The notes: generated from the letters alone by a model not told the origin. A stretch of DNA of 64,000 nt from Lachnospiraceae bacterium (GCA_017399445.1 JAFQCM010000089.1:79932-143931); one strand, 5' to 3'; positions 44,451-52,984 are shown, counted from the first letter of the stretch. Numbers and translations are program-made.

Positions 44451-44468
44451 AAGTTCCTAATATATTAA

Positions 44469-46295
44469 TTAGTTTCTAGACGCACGTTTTCTCATAGTAG
44501 GATCCAGAATTTTTTTACGAATACGAAGATTTTCTGGTGTTACCTCCAAAAGTTCGTCAGTATCAATAAAGTCAAGTGCCTGTTCCAGACTTAAAATACG
44601 AGGAGGAGTCAGGCGTAATGCTTCATCTGCACTGGAAGAACGAGTGTTAGTAAGCTGCTTTTTCTTACATACATTTAATTCAATATCTTCTGCTTTTCCG
44701 TTCTGACCAATTACCATACCGGCATATACCTTTTCACCAGGTCCGATAAATAAAGTTCCACGTTCCTGAGCATTGTATAAACCATAAGTAATAGCTTCTC
44801 CAGCTTCGAAAGCGATTAATGAACCCTGTTTTCTATATTGAATATCACCCTTATATGGACCATATCCATCAAAGATAGTATTTAAGATACCATTTCCCTT
44901 AGTATCTGTCATAAATTCTCCACGATAACCAATTAATCCTCTGGAAGGAATGGAGAACTCTAATCTTGTATAACCACCATTGGAAGCACCCATGTTACGG
45001 AGTTCTCCTTTACGCTGGCTTAATTTTTCAATAACAGCCCCAGAGAATTCATCTGGAACATCAATATAAGCTAATTCCATTGGCTCTAATAATTTACCGT
45101 TTTCATCATTTTTGTAAAGAACTTCTGCTTTACTTACTGCAAATTCAAAACCTTCACGACGCATATTTTCAATTAATACAGATAAGTGAAGTTCTCCACG
45201 ACCGGATACTTTAAAGCTTTCTGCAGAGTCAGTTTCTTCTACTCTTAGACTGACATCTGTATTTAATTCTCTAAATAAACGGTCACGTAAATGTCTGGAA
45301 GTTACGAATTTCCCTTCTTTTCCGGCTAAAGGACTATCATTTACTACGAAAGTCATAGCAATAGTAGGCTCAGAAATTTTCTGGAAAGGAATAGCAACGG
45401 GAGCTTCAGGAGAGCAGATGGTATCTCCAATATGAATATCTGCAATACCGGAAATTGCAACAATAGCACCAATTCCTGCTTCATTTACTTCTACTTTTTT
45501 CAAACCGTCAAATTCATATAATTTACTGATCTTTACTTTTTTGCACATGCTTTCATCATGAGCATTTACTAAAACTGCATCCTGATTTACTTTTAAAGAA
45601 CCATTATCTACTTTACCAACACCAATGCGTCCTACATATTCATTGTAATCAATAGTACTAATTAATACCTGAGTATTTGCATCTGGATCGCCTTCTGGTG
45701 CAGGAATGTAATTGATAATAGTTTCAAATAAAGGTTCCAGATCCTTTTGTTCATCATCTAAATTCTTCATAGCAAAACCATTTTTTGCAGATGCATAAAT
45801 AAATGGGCAGTCTAACTGTTCATCAGAAGCATCTAAATCCATAAACAATTCTAATACTTCATCAATTACTTCGTCAGGACGAGCTTCCGGACGATCAATT
45901 TTATTGATACATACAATAACATGTAAGTCTAGTTCCAAAGCTTTTTTCAACACAAACTTTGTCTGGGGCATGGCACCTTCAAATGCATCTACTACCAATA
46001 CCACACCATTTACCATTTTCAGTACACGTTCTACTTCACCACCAAAGTCTGCATGTCCAGGAGTATCAATAATATTAATTTTGGTATCTTTATAAAATAC
46101 TGCTGTATTTTTAGAAAGGATAGTAATTCCTCGTTCACGTTCAATATCATTGGAGTCCATGACACGTTCAGCTACTTCCTGATTAGAACGGAATACACCA
46201 CTTTGCTTTAAAAGTTGATCTACTAAAGTAGTTTTACCATGGTCTACATGGGCAATAATGGCAATATTACGAACATCTTCACGTTTCATTTTCAT
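44469..46295 (-). CDS. typA: Ribosome-associated GTPase TypA/BipA
   Basis: The protein (608 residues from the ATG at 46295-46293) is a translational GTPase. The G domain has AHVDHGKTTLVDQLL, the G2 region RGITILSKNTA, DTPGHADFGGEVERV and NKIDRPEARP. Beta-barrel, EF-G-like domains and the TypA C-terminal domain (KQLTNTRSSSADEALRLTPP) follow. It acts on the ribosome under stress and in assembly. GAAGGA lies about 10 bases before this ATG. Two other in-frame starts exist, 10 codons upstream and 2 codons downstream. It is the only long - strand gene in the window. Confidence 0.96.
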   Translation of the reverse strand: MKMKREDVRNIAIIAHVDHGKTTLVDQLLKQSGVFRSNQEVAERVMDSNDIERERGITILSKNTAVFYKDTKINIIDTPGHADFGGEVERVLKMVNGVVLVVDAFEGAMPQTKFVLKKALELDLHVIVCINKIDRPEARPDEVIDEVLELFMDLDASDEQLDCPFIYASAKNGFAMKNLDDEQKDLEPLFETIINYIPAPEGDPDANTQVLISTIDYNEYVGRIGVGKVDNGSLKVNQDAVLVNAHDESMCKKVKISKLYEFDGLKKVEVNEAGIGAIVAISGIADIHIGDTICSPEAPVAIPFQKISEPTIAMTFVVNDSPLAGKEGKFVTSRHLRDRLFRELNTDVSLRVEETDSAESFKVSGRGELHLSVLIENMRREGFEFAVSKAEVLYKNDENGKLLEPMELAYIDVPDEFSGAVIEKLSQRKGELRNMGASNGGYTRLEFSIPSRGLIGYRGEFMTDTKGNGILNTIFDGYGPYKGDIQYRKQGSLIAFEAGEAITYGLYNAQERGTLFIGPGEKVYAGMVIGQNGKAEDIELNVCKKKQLTNTRSSSADEALRLTPPRILSLEQALDFIDTDELLEVTPENLRIRKKILDPTMRKRASRN

Positions 46296-46357
46296 AAGCT
46301 TAAGTCCTTCTTTCTTCAATTGCAATATATCATTCTACAAAATAACACACTTTATTC

Positions 46358-46385
46358 AGTTTACCATAATTTTTTAAGAAAACAA
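46358..46385 (-). promoter_or_regulatory. Promoter of typA
   Basis: On the - strand, TTGTTT (46385-46380), a 16-base spacer and TAAACT (46363-46358), with a TG one base before the -10 (TGG). The remaining intergenic DNA to 46634 is A+T-rich with a small GGGA/TCCC hairpin near 46510, and nothing else is recognised. Confidence 0.5.
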
Positions 46386-46634
46386 GTTCCTTTCTGTAAA
46401 TTCGCCATTTTACTTGAAAACTACCTATAAATTAAGAATATTTTAGGAATTTTAATCAAAAGATTTCAAAAATGTATGATATGATACCACATAAATTCTG
46501 AAAGAGCAAGGGAGAAAATCCCCCAAATGTCGAGAAAAGTCGGACGGTTCTTTTTGAAATTTAGTCTAAAATGGTAAATAATGAAATATATATATTATGC
46601 AAGGATTACTGCGAGAAGAAGGGAGAAACAATTT

Positions 46635-47261
46635 ATGACAGATAAGGTAATTGAAAACAACCAGGTAACTATGATGGGTGAAATCGCTAGCGGTTTTACA
46701 TTCAGCCATGAAATTTTTGGTGAAGGATTTTATATGGTAGATTTGAAAGTAAAACGTCTTAGTGATTCTTCGGATATCATACCACTTATGATTTCCGACC
46801 GATTGGTTAATGTGAAAGAGAGTATGGAGGGAGCTAATGTTTGTGTCATTGGACAGTTCCGATCCTATAACAGACACGAGGAGAAGAAAAATCGTCTTGT
46901 ATTATCAGTGTTTGTAAGGGAAATCGAATTTATTGATGAAGCAGGAGAAGGAACAAAAACAAACCAGATATTCCTGGATGGTTACATATGTAAAGCACCG
47001 GTTTACAGAAAAACACCTTTAGGAAGGGAAATTGCAGATTTATTAGTAGCAGTAAACCGTCCATATGGAAAATCAGATTACATTCCATGTATCTGCTGGG
47101 GAAGAAATGCACGTTTTGCAGCAGATTTTACTGTGGGAGGTCATATTCAGATTTGGGGAAGAATCCAAAGCAGGGAATATGTGAAAAAGCTTAGCGAAGA
47201 AGAAATGGAGAAAAGAGTAGCTTATGAAGTATCAGTAAGTAAATTAGAATATCTGGAATAA
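46635..47261 (+). CDS. SSB-like protein with two OB-fold domains
   Basis: The protein (208 residues from ATG 46635, behind AAGGGAG) appears to hold two OB folds. Domain 1 (about 8-100) reads NNQVTMMGEIASGFTFSHE and ends near VLSVFVREIEFIDE. Domain 2 (about 108-208) reads NQIFLDGYICKAPVYRKTP, then REIADLLVAVNRPYGKSDYI, CICWGRNARFAADF and GHIQIWGRIQSREY, the SSB/PriB pattern. No acidic C-terminal tip for partner binding is present. It is probably an accessory single-stranded DNA-binding or replication protein distinct from housekeeping SSB. A longer in-frame start at 46581 lacks a ribosome site. Confidence 0.8.
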   Translation: MTDKVIENNQVTMMGEIASGFTFSHEIFGEGFYMVDLKVKRLSDSSDIIPLMISDRLVNVKESMEGANVCVIGQFRSYNRHEEKKNRLVLSVFVREIEFIDEAGEGTKTNQIFLDGYICKAPVYRKTPLGREIADLLVAVNRPYGKSDYIPCICWGRNARFAADFTVGGHIQIWGRIQSREYVKKLSEEEMEKRVAYEVSVSKLEYLE

Positions 47262-47348
47262 AGGATTGATTAACAACCTCGATTATGGTAATATTTATAA
47301 GATATGAATTAATTTTCACAAAAAAAGCAATACTTAAAGAGGTGTGTT

Positions 47349-47834
47349 ATGGAAACGGGACTTGTAAAGGTTTATTGTGGAGATGGTCGTGGAAAGACAA
47401 CCGCAGCCATTGGTCGGGCCATATGTGCTGCCAGCCAGGGAAAAACGGTGATTATCATTCAATTTCTGAAAGGACGAAATGAAGAGGAACTAAGTTTTAT
47501 TAAAAGACTGGAACCGGAAATTAAATTGTTTCGTTTTGAAAAATCAGAAGATTTTTATGACCAGCTGACACAGGCACAGCAATCAGAAGAAGTAATAAAT
47601 ATAAAAAATGGAATTAATTTTGCCAGAAAAGTAGTTCAGACCGGTGAATGTGATGTGCTGATTCTGGATGAAATTTTGGGACTTTTGGATAACAAAATTA
47701 TTACTATTGAAGATATTGAGAAAATTACGGAAAATAAGGGGGAAGAAATGGAACTTATTTTCACAGGACGATTCATAAATGAAGAACTTATGAAGATTGC
47801 TGACAGTGTTTCTAAAGTGGAAACATTGAAGTAA
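47349..47834 (+). CDS. Corrinoid adenosyltransferase (CobO/BtuR-like)
   Basis: The 161-residue protein has the P-loop of the CobA/CobO/BtuR family (VYCGDGRGKTTAAIGRA near residue 8), the FLKGR segment, CDVLILDEILGLLDNKII and LIFTGR near the C-terminus. The family transfers the adenosyl group of ATP to cob(I)alamin or cob(I)yrinic acid diamide. The length is slightly below the usual 170-200. AAGAGGTG supports the start. No other cobalamin gene is adjacent, although the class III importer at 32800-35849 belongs to the same superfamily as BtuCDF. The family is firm; the in vivo substrate is not. Confidence 0.85.
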   Translation: METGLVKVYCGDGRGKTTAAIGRAICAASQGKTVIIIQFLKGRNEEELSFIKRLEPEIKLFRFEKSEDFYDQLTQAQQSEEVINIKNGINFARKVVQTGECDVLILDEILGLLDNKIITIEDIEKITENKGEEMELIFTGRFINEELMKIADSVSKVETLK

Positions 47835-47842
47835 AAGAATCG

Positions 47843-47871
47843 TTGACAAGGCCAGATATTGGTGTTATATT
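47843..47871 (+). promoter_or_regulatory. Promoter of the dapA leader
   Basis: TTGACA at 47843-47848, a 17-base spacer and TATATT at 47866-47871. Confidence 0.85.
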
Positions 47872-47910
47872 TTTAGTAGGGTTTCGGCCTGAATAATTAA
47901 AAAATGAATG

Positions 47911-48132
47911 GATAGAGGTTGCGCTGTTTAAGAGTAAGTTGCCAGATGTTGCAGGAACAGTAGAAGGCAGAAGAAAGGGAACCGCGCCGAAAGATGAGTC
48001 TTCTGCAAGGCTTATCTTGGGCATACAGTGAAGAACTGTATGACTGTCATCTTACTAGATGGTGCGCTATCGAGGAATAGAAGAATAATATGTAAATTCT
48101 ATAGGAATCGGCGAACTGTCGGTTCCTATTTT
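47911..48132 (+). promoter_or_regulatory. Lysine riboswitch with terminator (L-box) controlling dapA-dapB
   Basis: The aptamer begins GATAGAGGTTGCGC and closes with GGTGCGCTATC at 48061-48071. Conserved elements GAGTAAGTT, CCGCGCCGAAAG and GACTGTCATC lie between. A terminator follows: an 11-bp stem of 48102-48112 with 48118-48128 (two G-U pairs) and a T5 run. Lysine binding should favour termination and lower dapA-dapB expression. Confidence 0.93.
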
Positions 48133-48154
48133 TAATGTTTAAGGAGGAAAGAAA

Positions 48155-49045
48155 ATGGCAATTTTTAAAGGTGCAGGTGTAGCAATTATTACACCATTTC
48201 ATGAAGATGGTTCTGTAAATTTTGAAAAATTAGGAGAACTGATTGAATTCCAGATTGCAAACGGAACAGATGCAATTATTATTTGCGGTACTACAGGAGA
48301 AGCTTCTACTTTATCCCATGAAGAACATTTGGAATGTATCAAATATACTATTGATAAGGTAGCAGGAAGAATCCCAGTAGTAGCAGGAACTGGATCTAAC
48401 TGCACAGAAACAGCAATTTATTTATCACAGGAAGCAGAAAAATATGGTGCAGATGGATTATTAGTAGTAACACCGTATTATAACAAAGCAACCCAAAAAG
48501 GTTTGATTGCACATTATACAGCAGTAGCAAACTCTGTAAAAATTCCAATTATTATGTATAATGTACCATCCAGAACAGGATGTAATATTTTACCGGAAAC
48601 AGCAGTAGCTCTTGCGAAAAACGTAGAAAACATTGTGGCAATTAAAGAAGCTACTGGAAATATTTCCCAGGTGGCAAAATTAATGCAGTTAGCAGATGGC
48701 TGTATTGATTTATATTCTGGAAATGACGACCAGATTGTTCCTTTACTTTCTTTAGGCGGACTTGGAGTAATTTCTGTATTATCCAATGTGGCACCAAAGG
48801 AAACTCATGATATTGTGGAAAAATTCATGAATGGAGATGTAAAAGGAAGCAGAGAATTACAGTTAAAGGCTATTCCATTAATAGATCAGTTGTTCTGCGA
48901 AGTAAACCCAATTCCTGCAAAAGCAGCAGTGAACATGATGGGAATGGGAGCAGGCCCACTTCGTATGCCATTAACAGAAATGGAAGATGCTCACAAAGAA
49001 AATTTAAAGAAAGCAATGACAGATTTTGGAATTAAAGTAAAATAA
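48155..49045 (+). CDS. dapA: 4-hydroxy-tetrahydrodipicolinate synthase
   Basis: The 296-residue protein condenses pyruvate with aspartate semialdehyde, the first committed step to lysine and diaminopimelate. Motifs: GTTGEASTL near residue 45, the catalytic Tyr in TPYYNKATQKG and MYNVPSRTG, and the Schiff-base Lys in VAIKEATGN near residue 162. AAGGAGGAAAG supports the start. The lysine riboswitch at 47911-48132 controls it. dapB follows, so the pair feeds cell-wall diaminopimelate, lysine and, in a spore-former, dipicolinate. Confidence 0.97.
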   Translation: MAIFKGAGVAIITPFHEDGSVNFEKLGELIEFQIANGTDAIIICGTTGEASTLSHEEHLECIKYTIDKVAGRIPVVAGTGSNCTETAIYLSQEAEKYGADGLLVVTPYYNKATQKGLIAHYTAVANSVKIPIIMYNVPSRTGCNILPETAVALAKNVENIVAIKEATGNISQVAKLMQLADGCIDLYSGNDDQIVPLLSLGGLGVISVLSNVAPKETHDIVEKFMNGDVKGSRELQLKAIPLIDQLFCEVNPIPAKAAVNMMGMGAGPLRMPLTEMEDAHKENLKKAMTDFGIKVK

Positions 49046-49082
49046 GATACTTTTTGTGTGATATTGTGTGATGGAGGATAAA

Positions 49083-49847
49083 ATGGTTAAAATAATTATG
49101 CATGGCTGCAACGGTAAAATGGGGCAGGTAATCAGCGGAATTGTAAAAGAAGATGAAAATGCTGAAATTGTAGCAGGAATTGATGTTTCAGATCATATTA
49201 AAAATGATTATCCGGTATTTAAAAGCATACAGGAATGTAATGTGGAAGCAGATGTGGTAATTGATTTTGCATCAGCACCAGCGGTAGATGCTTTGTTAGA
49301 TTACTGTGAAGAAAAGAAACTTCCTGTTGTATTATGTACCACAGGACTTTCCGAAGAACAGTTAAATCGCATTCCGGAAGCAGCAAAGAAAACAGCAGTA
49401 TTAAAGTCTGCCAACATGTCTTTGGGAATTAATATGCTTTTAAAATTGTTAAAAGAAGTAACCGGAATCCTGGCTCCAGCAGGATATGACATTGAAATTG
49501 TAGAAAAGCATCATAACCAGAAAGTGGATGCTCCAAGCGGAACAGCACTTGCATTAGCAGATTCTATTAATGAAACCTTAAATAACGAATATGCTTATAA
49601 TTATGACAGAAGTCAGGTACGCAAAAAAAGAGAAAAAAAAGAAATTGGCTTAAGTGCAGTAAGAGGTGGCACTATAGTTGGTGAACACGAAGTGATTTTT
49701 GTGGGAATTGATGAAGTGATTGAATTTAAGCATACAGCATATTCCAAAGCAGTATTTGCAAAAGGTGCAGTTCAGGCAGCAAAATTTTTAAGCGGAAAGC
49801 CGGCTGGAATGTACGATATGGCAGATGTTATTGATGCACAAAATTAA
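49083..49847 (+). CDS. dapB: 4-hydroxy-tetrahydrodipicolinate reductase
   Basis: The protein (254 residues from ATG 49083) has the N-terminal NAD(P)-binding GCNGKMGQV and the DapB signature EKHHNQKVDAPSGTAL near residue 147, with VRGGTIVGEHEV downstream. It reduces the product of DapA. GGAGG at 49073-49077 supports ATG 49083; GTG 49068 and ATG 49071 lie on or before that site and are rejected. It follows dapA by 37 bases under the same riboswitch. Confidence 0.96.
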   Translation: MVKIIMHGCNGKMGQVISGIVKEDENAEIVAGIDVSDHIKNDYPVFKSIQECNVEADVVIDFASAPAVDALLDYCEEKKLPVVLCTTGLSEEQLNRIPEAAKKTAVLKSANMSLGINMLLKLLKEVTGILAPAGYDIEIVEKHHNQKVDAPSGTALALADSINETLNNEYAYNYDRSQVRKKREKKEIGLSAVRGGTIVGEHEVIFVGIDEVIEFKHTAYSKAVFAKGAVQAAKFLSGKPAGMYDMADVIDAQN

Positions 49848-49872
49848 AATATAAAAATTAGTTTCATAGGTA

Positions 49873-49946
49873 TAAAACACTCTTTTTGCGGAAATATTAA
49901 GACAAAGAGCAATGCTCTTAATAGATTTAGTAGAAGGAGTGTTTTA
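49873..49946 (+). repeat. Inverted repeat enclosing the lipoprotein leader
   Basis: TAAAACACTC (49873-49882) and GAGTGTTTTA (49937-49946) are exact reverse complements, and an inner AAGAGCAATGCTCTT hairpin lies at 49905-49919. The right arm covers part of the AAGGAG ribosome site of the gene at 49951. Confidence 0.6.
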
Positions 49947-49950
49947 TATT

Positions 49951-50370
49951 ATGATGAAGTTGAAGAAATTATGTGCTGGAACATTACTTACACTTGCTAT
50001 CTGCACCATGACTGCCTGTGGAAATAATGATAACAAAAACACAAAAAATGATGTAACAAATACACCTACAGCAGCGGTAGAGAATAATACCACAGATAAT
50101 GTAGGTGGAAATGGCACAGCTGCTGGAGAAAATAATGGAGCTAATGTAGACAATATGGAGAATGATAATGCCAATGGTGATAACATTATTGAAGATGTAG
50201 GCGAAGCAGGAAAAGATGTTATTGATGGTGTAGAAAACGCAGCAGATGACTTGATAGATGGTACTACAGATAATAATAACAATAATGATGCAACTGATAA
50301 CAATAACACAGCTGCAGAAACAACTGTAAATCCTACTATTACCAATGGTGCAACAAAAACAGCAAGATAG
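49951..50370 (+). CDS. Asn/Asp-rich lipoprotein of unknown function
   Basis: The protein (139 residues from ATG 49951) has a lipoprotein signal: basic MMKLKKL, a hydrophobic core, and the lipobox TMTACGNN with Cys near residue 23. The rest is low-complexity Asn, Asp, Thr, Ala and Gly, including a DNNNNNDATDNNN run near residue 110. It has no recognisable fold and is probably a disordered surface-exposed chain. AAGGAG at 49934-49939 supports ATG 49951. That site is partly covered by an inverted repeat, so translation may be modulated. No function is proposed. Confidence 0.7.
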   Translation: MMKLKKLCAGTLLTLAICTMTACGNNDNKNTKNDVTNTPTAAVENNTTDNVGGNGTAAGENNGANVDNMENDNANGDNIIEDVGEAGKDVIDGVENAADDLIDGTTDNNNNNDATDNNNTAAETTVNPTITNGATKTAR

Positions 50371-50378
50371 TGACAAAG

Positions 50379-50400
50379 GCAAATCGACCAGTCGATTTGC
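50379..50400 (+). terminator. Compact hairpin between the lipoprotein gene and hisA
   Basis: GCAAATCGA (50379-50387) and TCGATTTGC (50392-50400) form a perfect 9-bp stem with loop CCAG. No T-run follows, and the hisA ribosome site is 8 bases downstream, so it may be a weak terminator or a stability element. Confidence 0.5.
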
Positions 50401-50418
50401 TATACATAGGAGGCCGAC

Positions 50419-51192
50419 ATGAAATTCAGACCATGTATTGATATTCATAATGGAAAAGTAAAACAAATTGTAGGAGGCAGTCTGTTAGACCAGGGGAACC
50501 AGGCAAAAGAAAATTTTGTATCGGAACAGGATGCTTCATTTTATGCAGAATACTATAAGAAAAATGGAATTAAGGGAGGACATATTATTTTATTAAACCC
50601 TCCTACATCAGAGTATTACAAGGATACCAAAGAACAGGCTTTAAAAGCCTTAAGAGCTTATCCGGGAGGTATGCAGATTGGTGGCGGTATTCATAATGAA
50701 AACGCAAGAGAGTACATAGAAAGTGGAGCCAGTCACATAATTGTTACCTCCTTTGTTTTTAAAGATGGAAAGATAAATTGGGAGAATTTAGAAAGTCTGG
50801 TAAAAGCAGTAGGAAAGGAAAAAGTGGTATTAGATTTAAGCTGCCGGAAGAAAGATGGCAATTATTATGTGGTAACAGACCGGTGGCAGAAATTTACACA
50901 AGAGATATTAAACGAACATACTTTAGAACGTTTTCAGGAGTACTGTGATGAATTTCTGATTCATGCAGTAGATGTGGAAGGAAAAGCTTCCGGAATTGAG
51001 AAAGATTTAGTAAAACTATTAGGTTCATATGGAAAAATTCCAGTTACTTATGCAGGTGGTGTTGGCAGTTATGATGATATTAAAGCCATCAAAGAAATCG
51101 GAAATAATAAACTGGATGTAACCATTGGAAGTGCACTTGACTTGTTTGGCGGACCTTTAGAGTTTGAAAAGGTACTGTCATATATGGATTAG
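50419..51192 (+). CDS. hisA: ProFAR isomerase HisA, eukaryotic (HIS6) type
   Basis: The 257-residue TIM-barrel enzyme isomerises ProFAR in histidine synthesis. It resembles fungal HIS6 rather than standard bacterial HisA: CIDIHNGKVKQIVGGSL at the start, FVSEQDASFYAEYYK, GGMQIGGGIHNENAREY, HIIVTSFVFKDG, VVLDLSCRKKDG, EFLIHAVDVEGKASGI, YAGGVGSYDDIKAI and IGSALDLFGG. The catalytic Asp residues lie in CIDIHNG and HAVDVEG. No other his gene is in the window. AGGAGGCCGAC supports the start. The dipeptidase PepD follows by 8 bases, probably in one transcript. The eukaryotic-type call rests on my recall of the HIS6 sequence. Confidence 0.9.
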   Translation: MKFRPCIDIHNGKVKQIVGGSLLDQGNQAKENFVSEQDASFYAEYYKKNGIKGGHIILLNPPTSEYYKDTKEQALKALRAYPGGMQIGGGIHNENAREYIESGASHIIVTSFVFKDGKINWENLESLVKAVGKEKVVLDLSCRKKDGNYYVVTDRWQKFTQEILNEHTLERFQEYCDEFLIHAVDVEGKASGIEKDLVKLLGSYGKIPVTYAGGVGSYDDIKAIKEIGNNKLDVTIGSALDLFGGPLEFEKVLSYMD

Positions 51193-51200
51193 GAGGTAAT

Positions 51201-52646
51201 ATGTCTGTATTAAATTTTGAACCCAAAGAAGTATTTTCTTATTTTGAAGAAATTTGTTCTATTCCTCATGGATCTTCTCATACAAAGCAGATAAGTGATT
51301 ATTTGGTTTCTTTTGCAGAAAAGTTTAATTTAACTTATGTACAGGAAGAATGTGGAAATGTAATTATTTGGAAAGAAGCTACATCAGGTTATGAAAATAG
51401 TCCTACTGTAATTTTACAGGGACATATGGATATGGTTTGTGAAAAAGAAGCCGGAGTTTCCATAGACTTTTTGAAAGAGGGTCTAATATTGGAAACAGAA
51501 GGAGATTTTGTGTTTGCACAAGGTACTACGTTAGGTGGAGATGATGGAATTGCAATTGCTTATGCTTTAGCTATATTAGCATCTAATGAAATCCCCCATC
51601 CGGCTTTAGAAGTTGTGTTTACTGTAGATGAAGAAATTGGTATGCTAGGGGCTAATGCATTAGATGCCTCTGTGTTAAAAGGAAAAATGCTGATAAATAT
51701 AGATTCGGAAGAAGAAGGGATTTTGACTACAAGTTGTGCAGGAGGTGTCATTGGCGAAATTACTTTGCCTTTTTCATGGCAGCCAGTGGAAGGTATCTCT
51801 TATGAATTGATTGTAGAGGGTCTGCAGGGTGGACATTCTGGTGTAGAAATACAAAAAGAAAGAGCAAATTCTAATATTGTTTTAGGAAGAGTGCTTTATG
51901 AAATTTCCAAAGAAGTTGGATATGGAATAGAAGTAATCAGTGGTGGTTTAAAAGATAATGCCATTCCAAGGGCATCAAGAGCAGTTATATGGTTGGATGA
52001 AGAAAATGAAGAGATGCTAAAAAGTACTGTAGATAATTTTAGAAAGACTATAAAAAATGAATACAGAGCCAGTGATCCAGAAGTGGTAGTAAAAGTAGCA
52101 AAACGAGAAGAAAACCAGGGACGAATGATTCATCCAAGAGAAAAAGAGTTTCTTTTGTATATTTTGCGAAACATACCAAATGGTGTGCAGAAAATGAGTA
52201 TGGAAATTGCAGGGCTAGTAGAAACTTCCTGTAATCTGGGAATTTTAAAAACTTGTGAAGAAAGTATTCAGATGGAAGTATCAATTCGAAGTTCCGTAGA
52301 AAGTGAAAAAAGGGAATTAAGTGACAGAATTCGATATCTCACAGAATTTCTTGGGTGTGATTATGAAGAAAAAGGAGATTATGCAGGATGGGAATATAAT
52401 CCGAATTCTAAACTACAGAAAATCATGATAGAAGTATTTGAAAAAATGTATGAAAGAAAACCAGAAGTAGAAGCAATTCATGCCGGTTTGGAATGTGGTA
52501 TTTTATCAGCAAAGATTCCAGGACTGGAATGTATTTCTATTGGACCGGATATTTTTGATATTCATACCCCAAAAGAACGATTAAGCATTTCTTCTTCTCA
52601 GAGAGTATGGGAATACCTGTTAGAAGTGCTAAAACAGATGAAATAA
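51201..52646 (+). CDS. pepD: Aminoacyl-histidine dipeptidase PepD
   Basis: The 481-residue protein is an M20-family metallopeptidase of the PepD/carnosinase-like type. Metal and catalytic motifs: LQGHMDMVCEK near residue 76, LGGDDGIAIAYAL near 113, and TVDEEIGMLGA near 143. The dimerisation lid contains GLQGGHSGVEI, and the C-terminal His site lies near FDIHTPKERLS. It should hydrolyse dipeptides, notably Xaa-His, releasing histidine in the cytoplasm. AGGAGGTAAT supports the start. It lies 8 bases after hisA, so the two share a histidine theme. Confidence 0.95.
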   Translation: MSVLNFEPKEVFSYFEEICSIPHGSSHTKQISDYLVSFAEKFNLTYVQEECGNVIIWKEATSGYENSPTVILQGHMDMVCEKEAGVSIDFLKEGLILETEGDFVFAQGTTLGGDDGIAIAYALAILASNEIPHPALEVVFTVDEEIGMLGANALDASVLKGKMLINIDSEEEGILTTSCAGGVIGEITLPFSWQPVEGISYELIVEGLQGGHSGVEIQKERANSNIVLGRVLYEISKEVGYGIEVISGGLKDNAIPRASRAVIWLDEENEEMLKSTVDNFRKTIKNEYRASDPEVVVKVAKREENQGRMIHPREKEFLLYILRNIPNGVQKMSMEIAGLVETSCNLGILKTCEESIQMEVSIRSSVESEKRELSDRIRYLTEFLGCDYEEKGDYAGWEYNPNSKLQKIMIEVFEKMYERKPEVEAIHAGLECGILSAKIPGLECISIGPDIFDIHTPKERLSISSSQRVWEYLLEVLKQMK

Positions 52647-52657
52647 GGTAAAAAGAA

Positions 52658-52684
52658 AAAAGTGCGGGAATCCCGCACTTTTTC
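52658..52684 (+). terminator. Terminator after pepD
   Basis: AAAAAGTGCGGG and CCCGCACTTTTT are exact reverse complements around AAT, followed by a T-rich end. Confidence 0.92.
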
Positions 52685-52783
52685 TTAACCCGTTGTTTAT
52701 AAATGTATTTCTTTATTCCTAATAAAAATTTAGTCAACTTTGATAATTTATATTATAGAAAAAGGTACATTGATAAATAATGA

Positions 52784-52984
52784 TTAAAGCTTAATTACGT
52801 TAGTAGCCTGTGGTCCTTTAGCACCTTCAACGATATCGAATTCTACTGCCTGACCTTCTTCTAAAGATTTGAAGCCTTCCATGTTTAATCCTGAATAATG
52901 TACGAATACATCATTTCCAGCTTCATCAGAAATAAATCCGTATCCTTTCTGATTATTGAACCACTTAACTGTACCCTTGTTCAT
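52784..52984 (-). CDS. Cold-shock protein (CspA family)
   Basis: The 66-residue - strand protein is a single cold-shock domain. It has the RNP-1-like KGYGFISDE near residue 14, RNP-2-like DVFVHYSGL near residue 25, and the end [10 protein letters not shown]. It binds single-stranded RNA and DNA and acts as an RNA chaperone. GGAGGTATCATC supports the start. The gene is divergent from the epimerase at 53169; the roughly 180-base space between holds the csp leader and the epimerase promoter. Confidence 0.96.
   Translation of the reverse strand: MNKGTVKWFNNQKGYGFISDEAGNDVFVHYSGLNMEGFKSLEEGQAVEFDIVEGAKGPQATNVIKL

Noticed and set aside
44371..44468. A frameshifted C-terminal half of glycerol kinase
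   Set aside because: Only about 100 bases separate the stop from typA and they are filled by the terminator, so the second domain is absent rather than out of frame.
46540..46560. A Spo0A-type box near TGTCGAGAAAAGTCGG upstream of the SSB-like gene
   Set aside because: The match is partial, and nothing about the gene suggests Spo0A control.
46581..46634. Upstream extension of the SSB-like protein
   Set aside because: The added 18 residues are unlike the family and lack a ribosome site, while AAGGGAG fits ATG 46635.
49944..50466. Long - strand frames opposite the Asn/Asp-rich lipoprotein
   Set aside because: They are mirror frames of low-complexity codons, with no ribosome site or family likeness.
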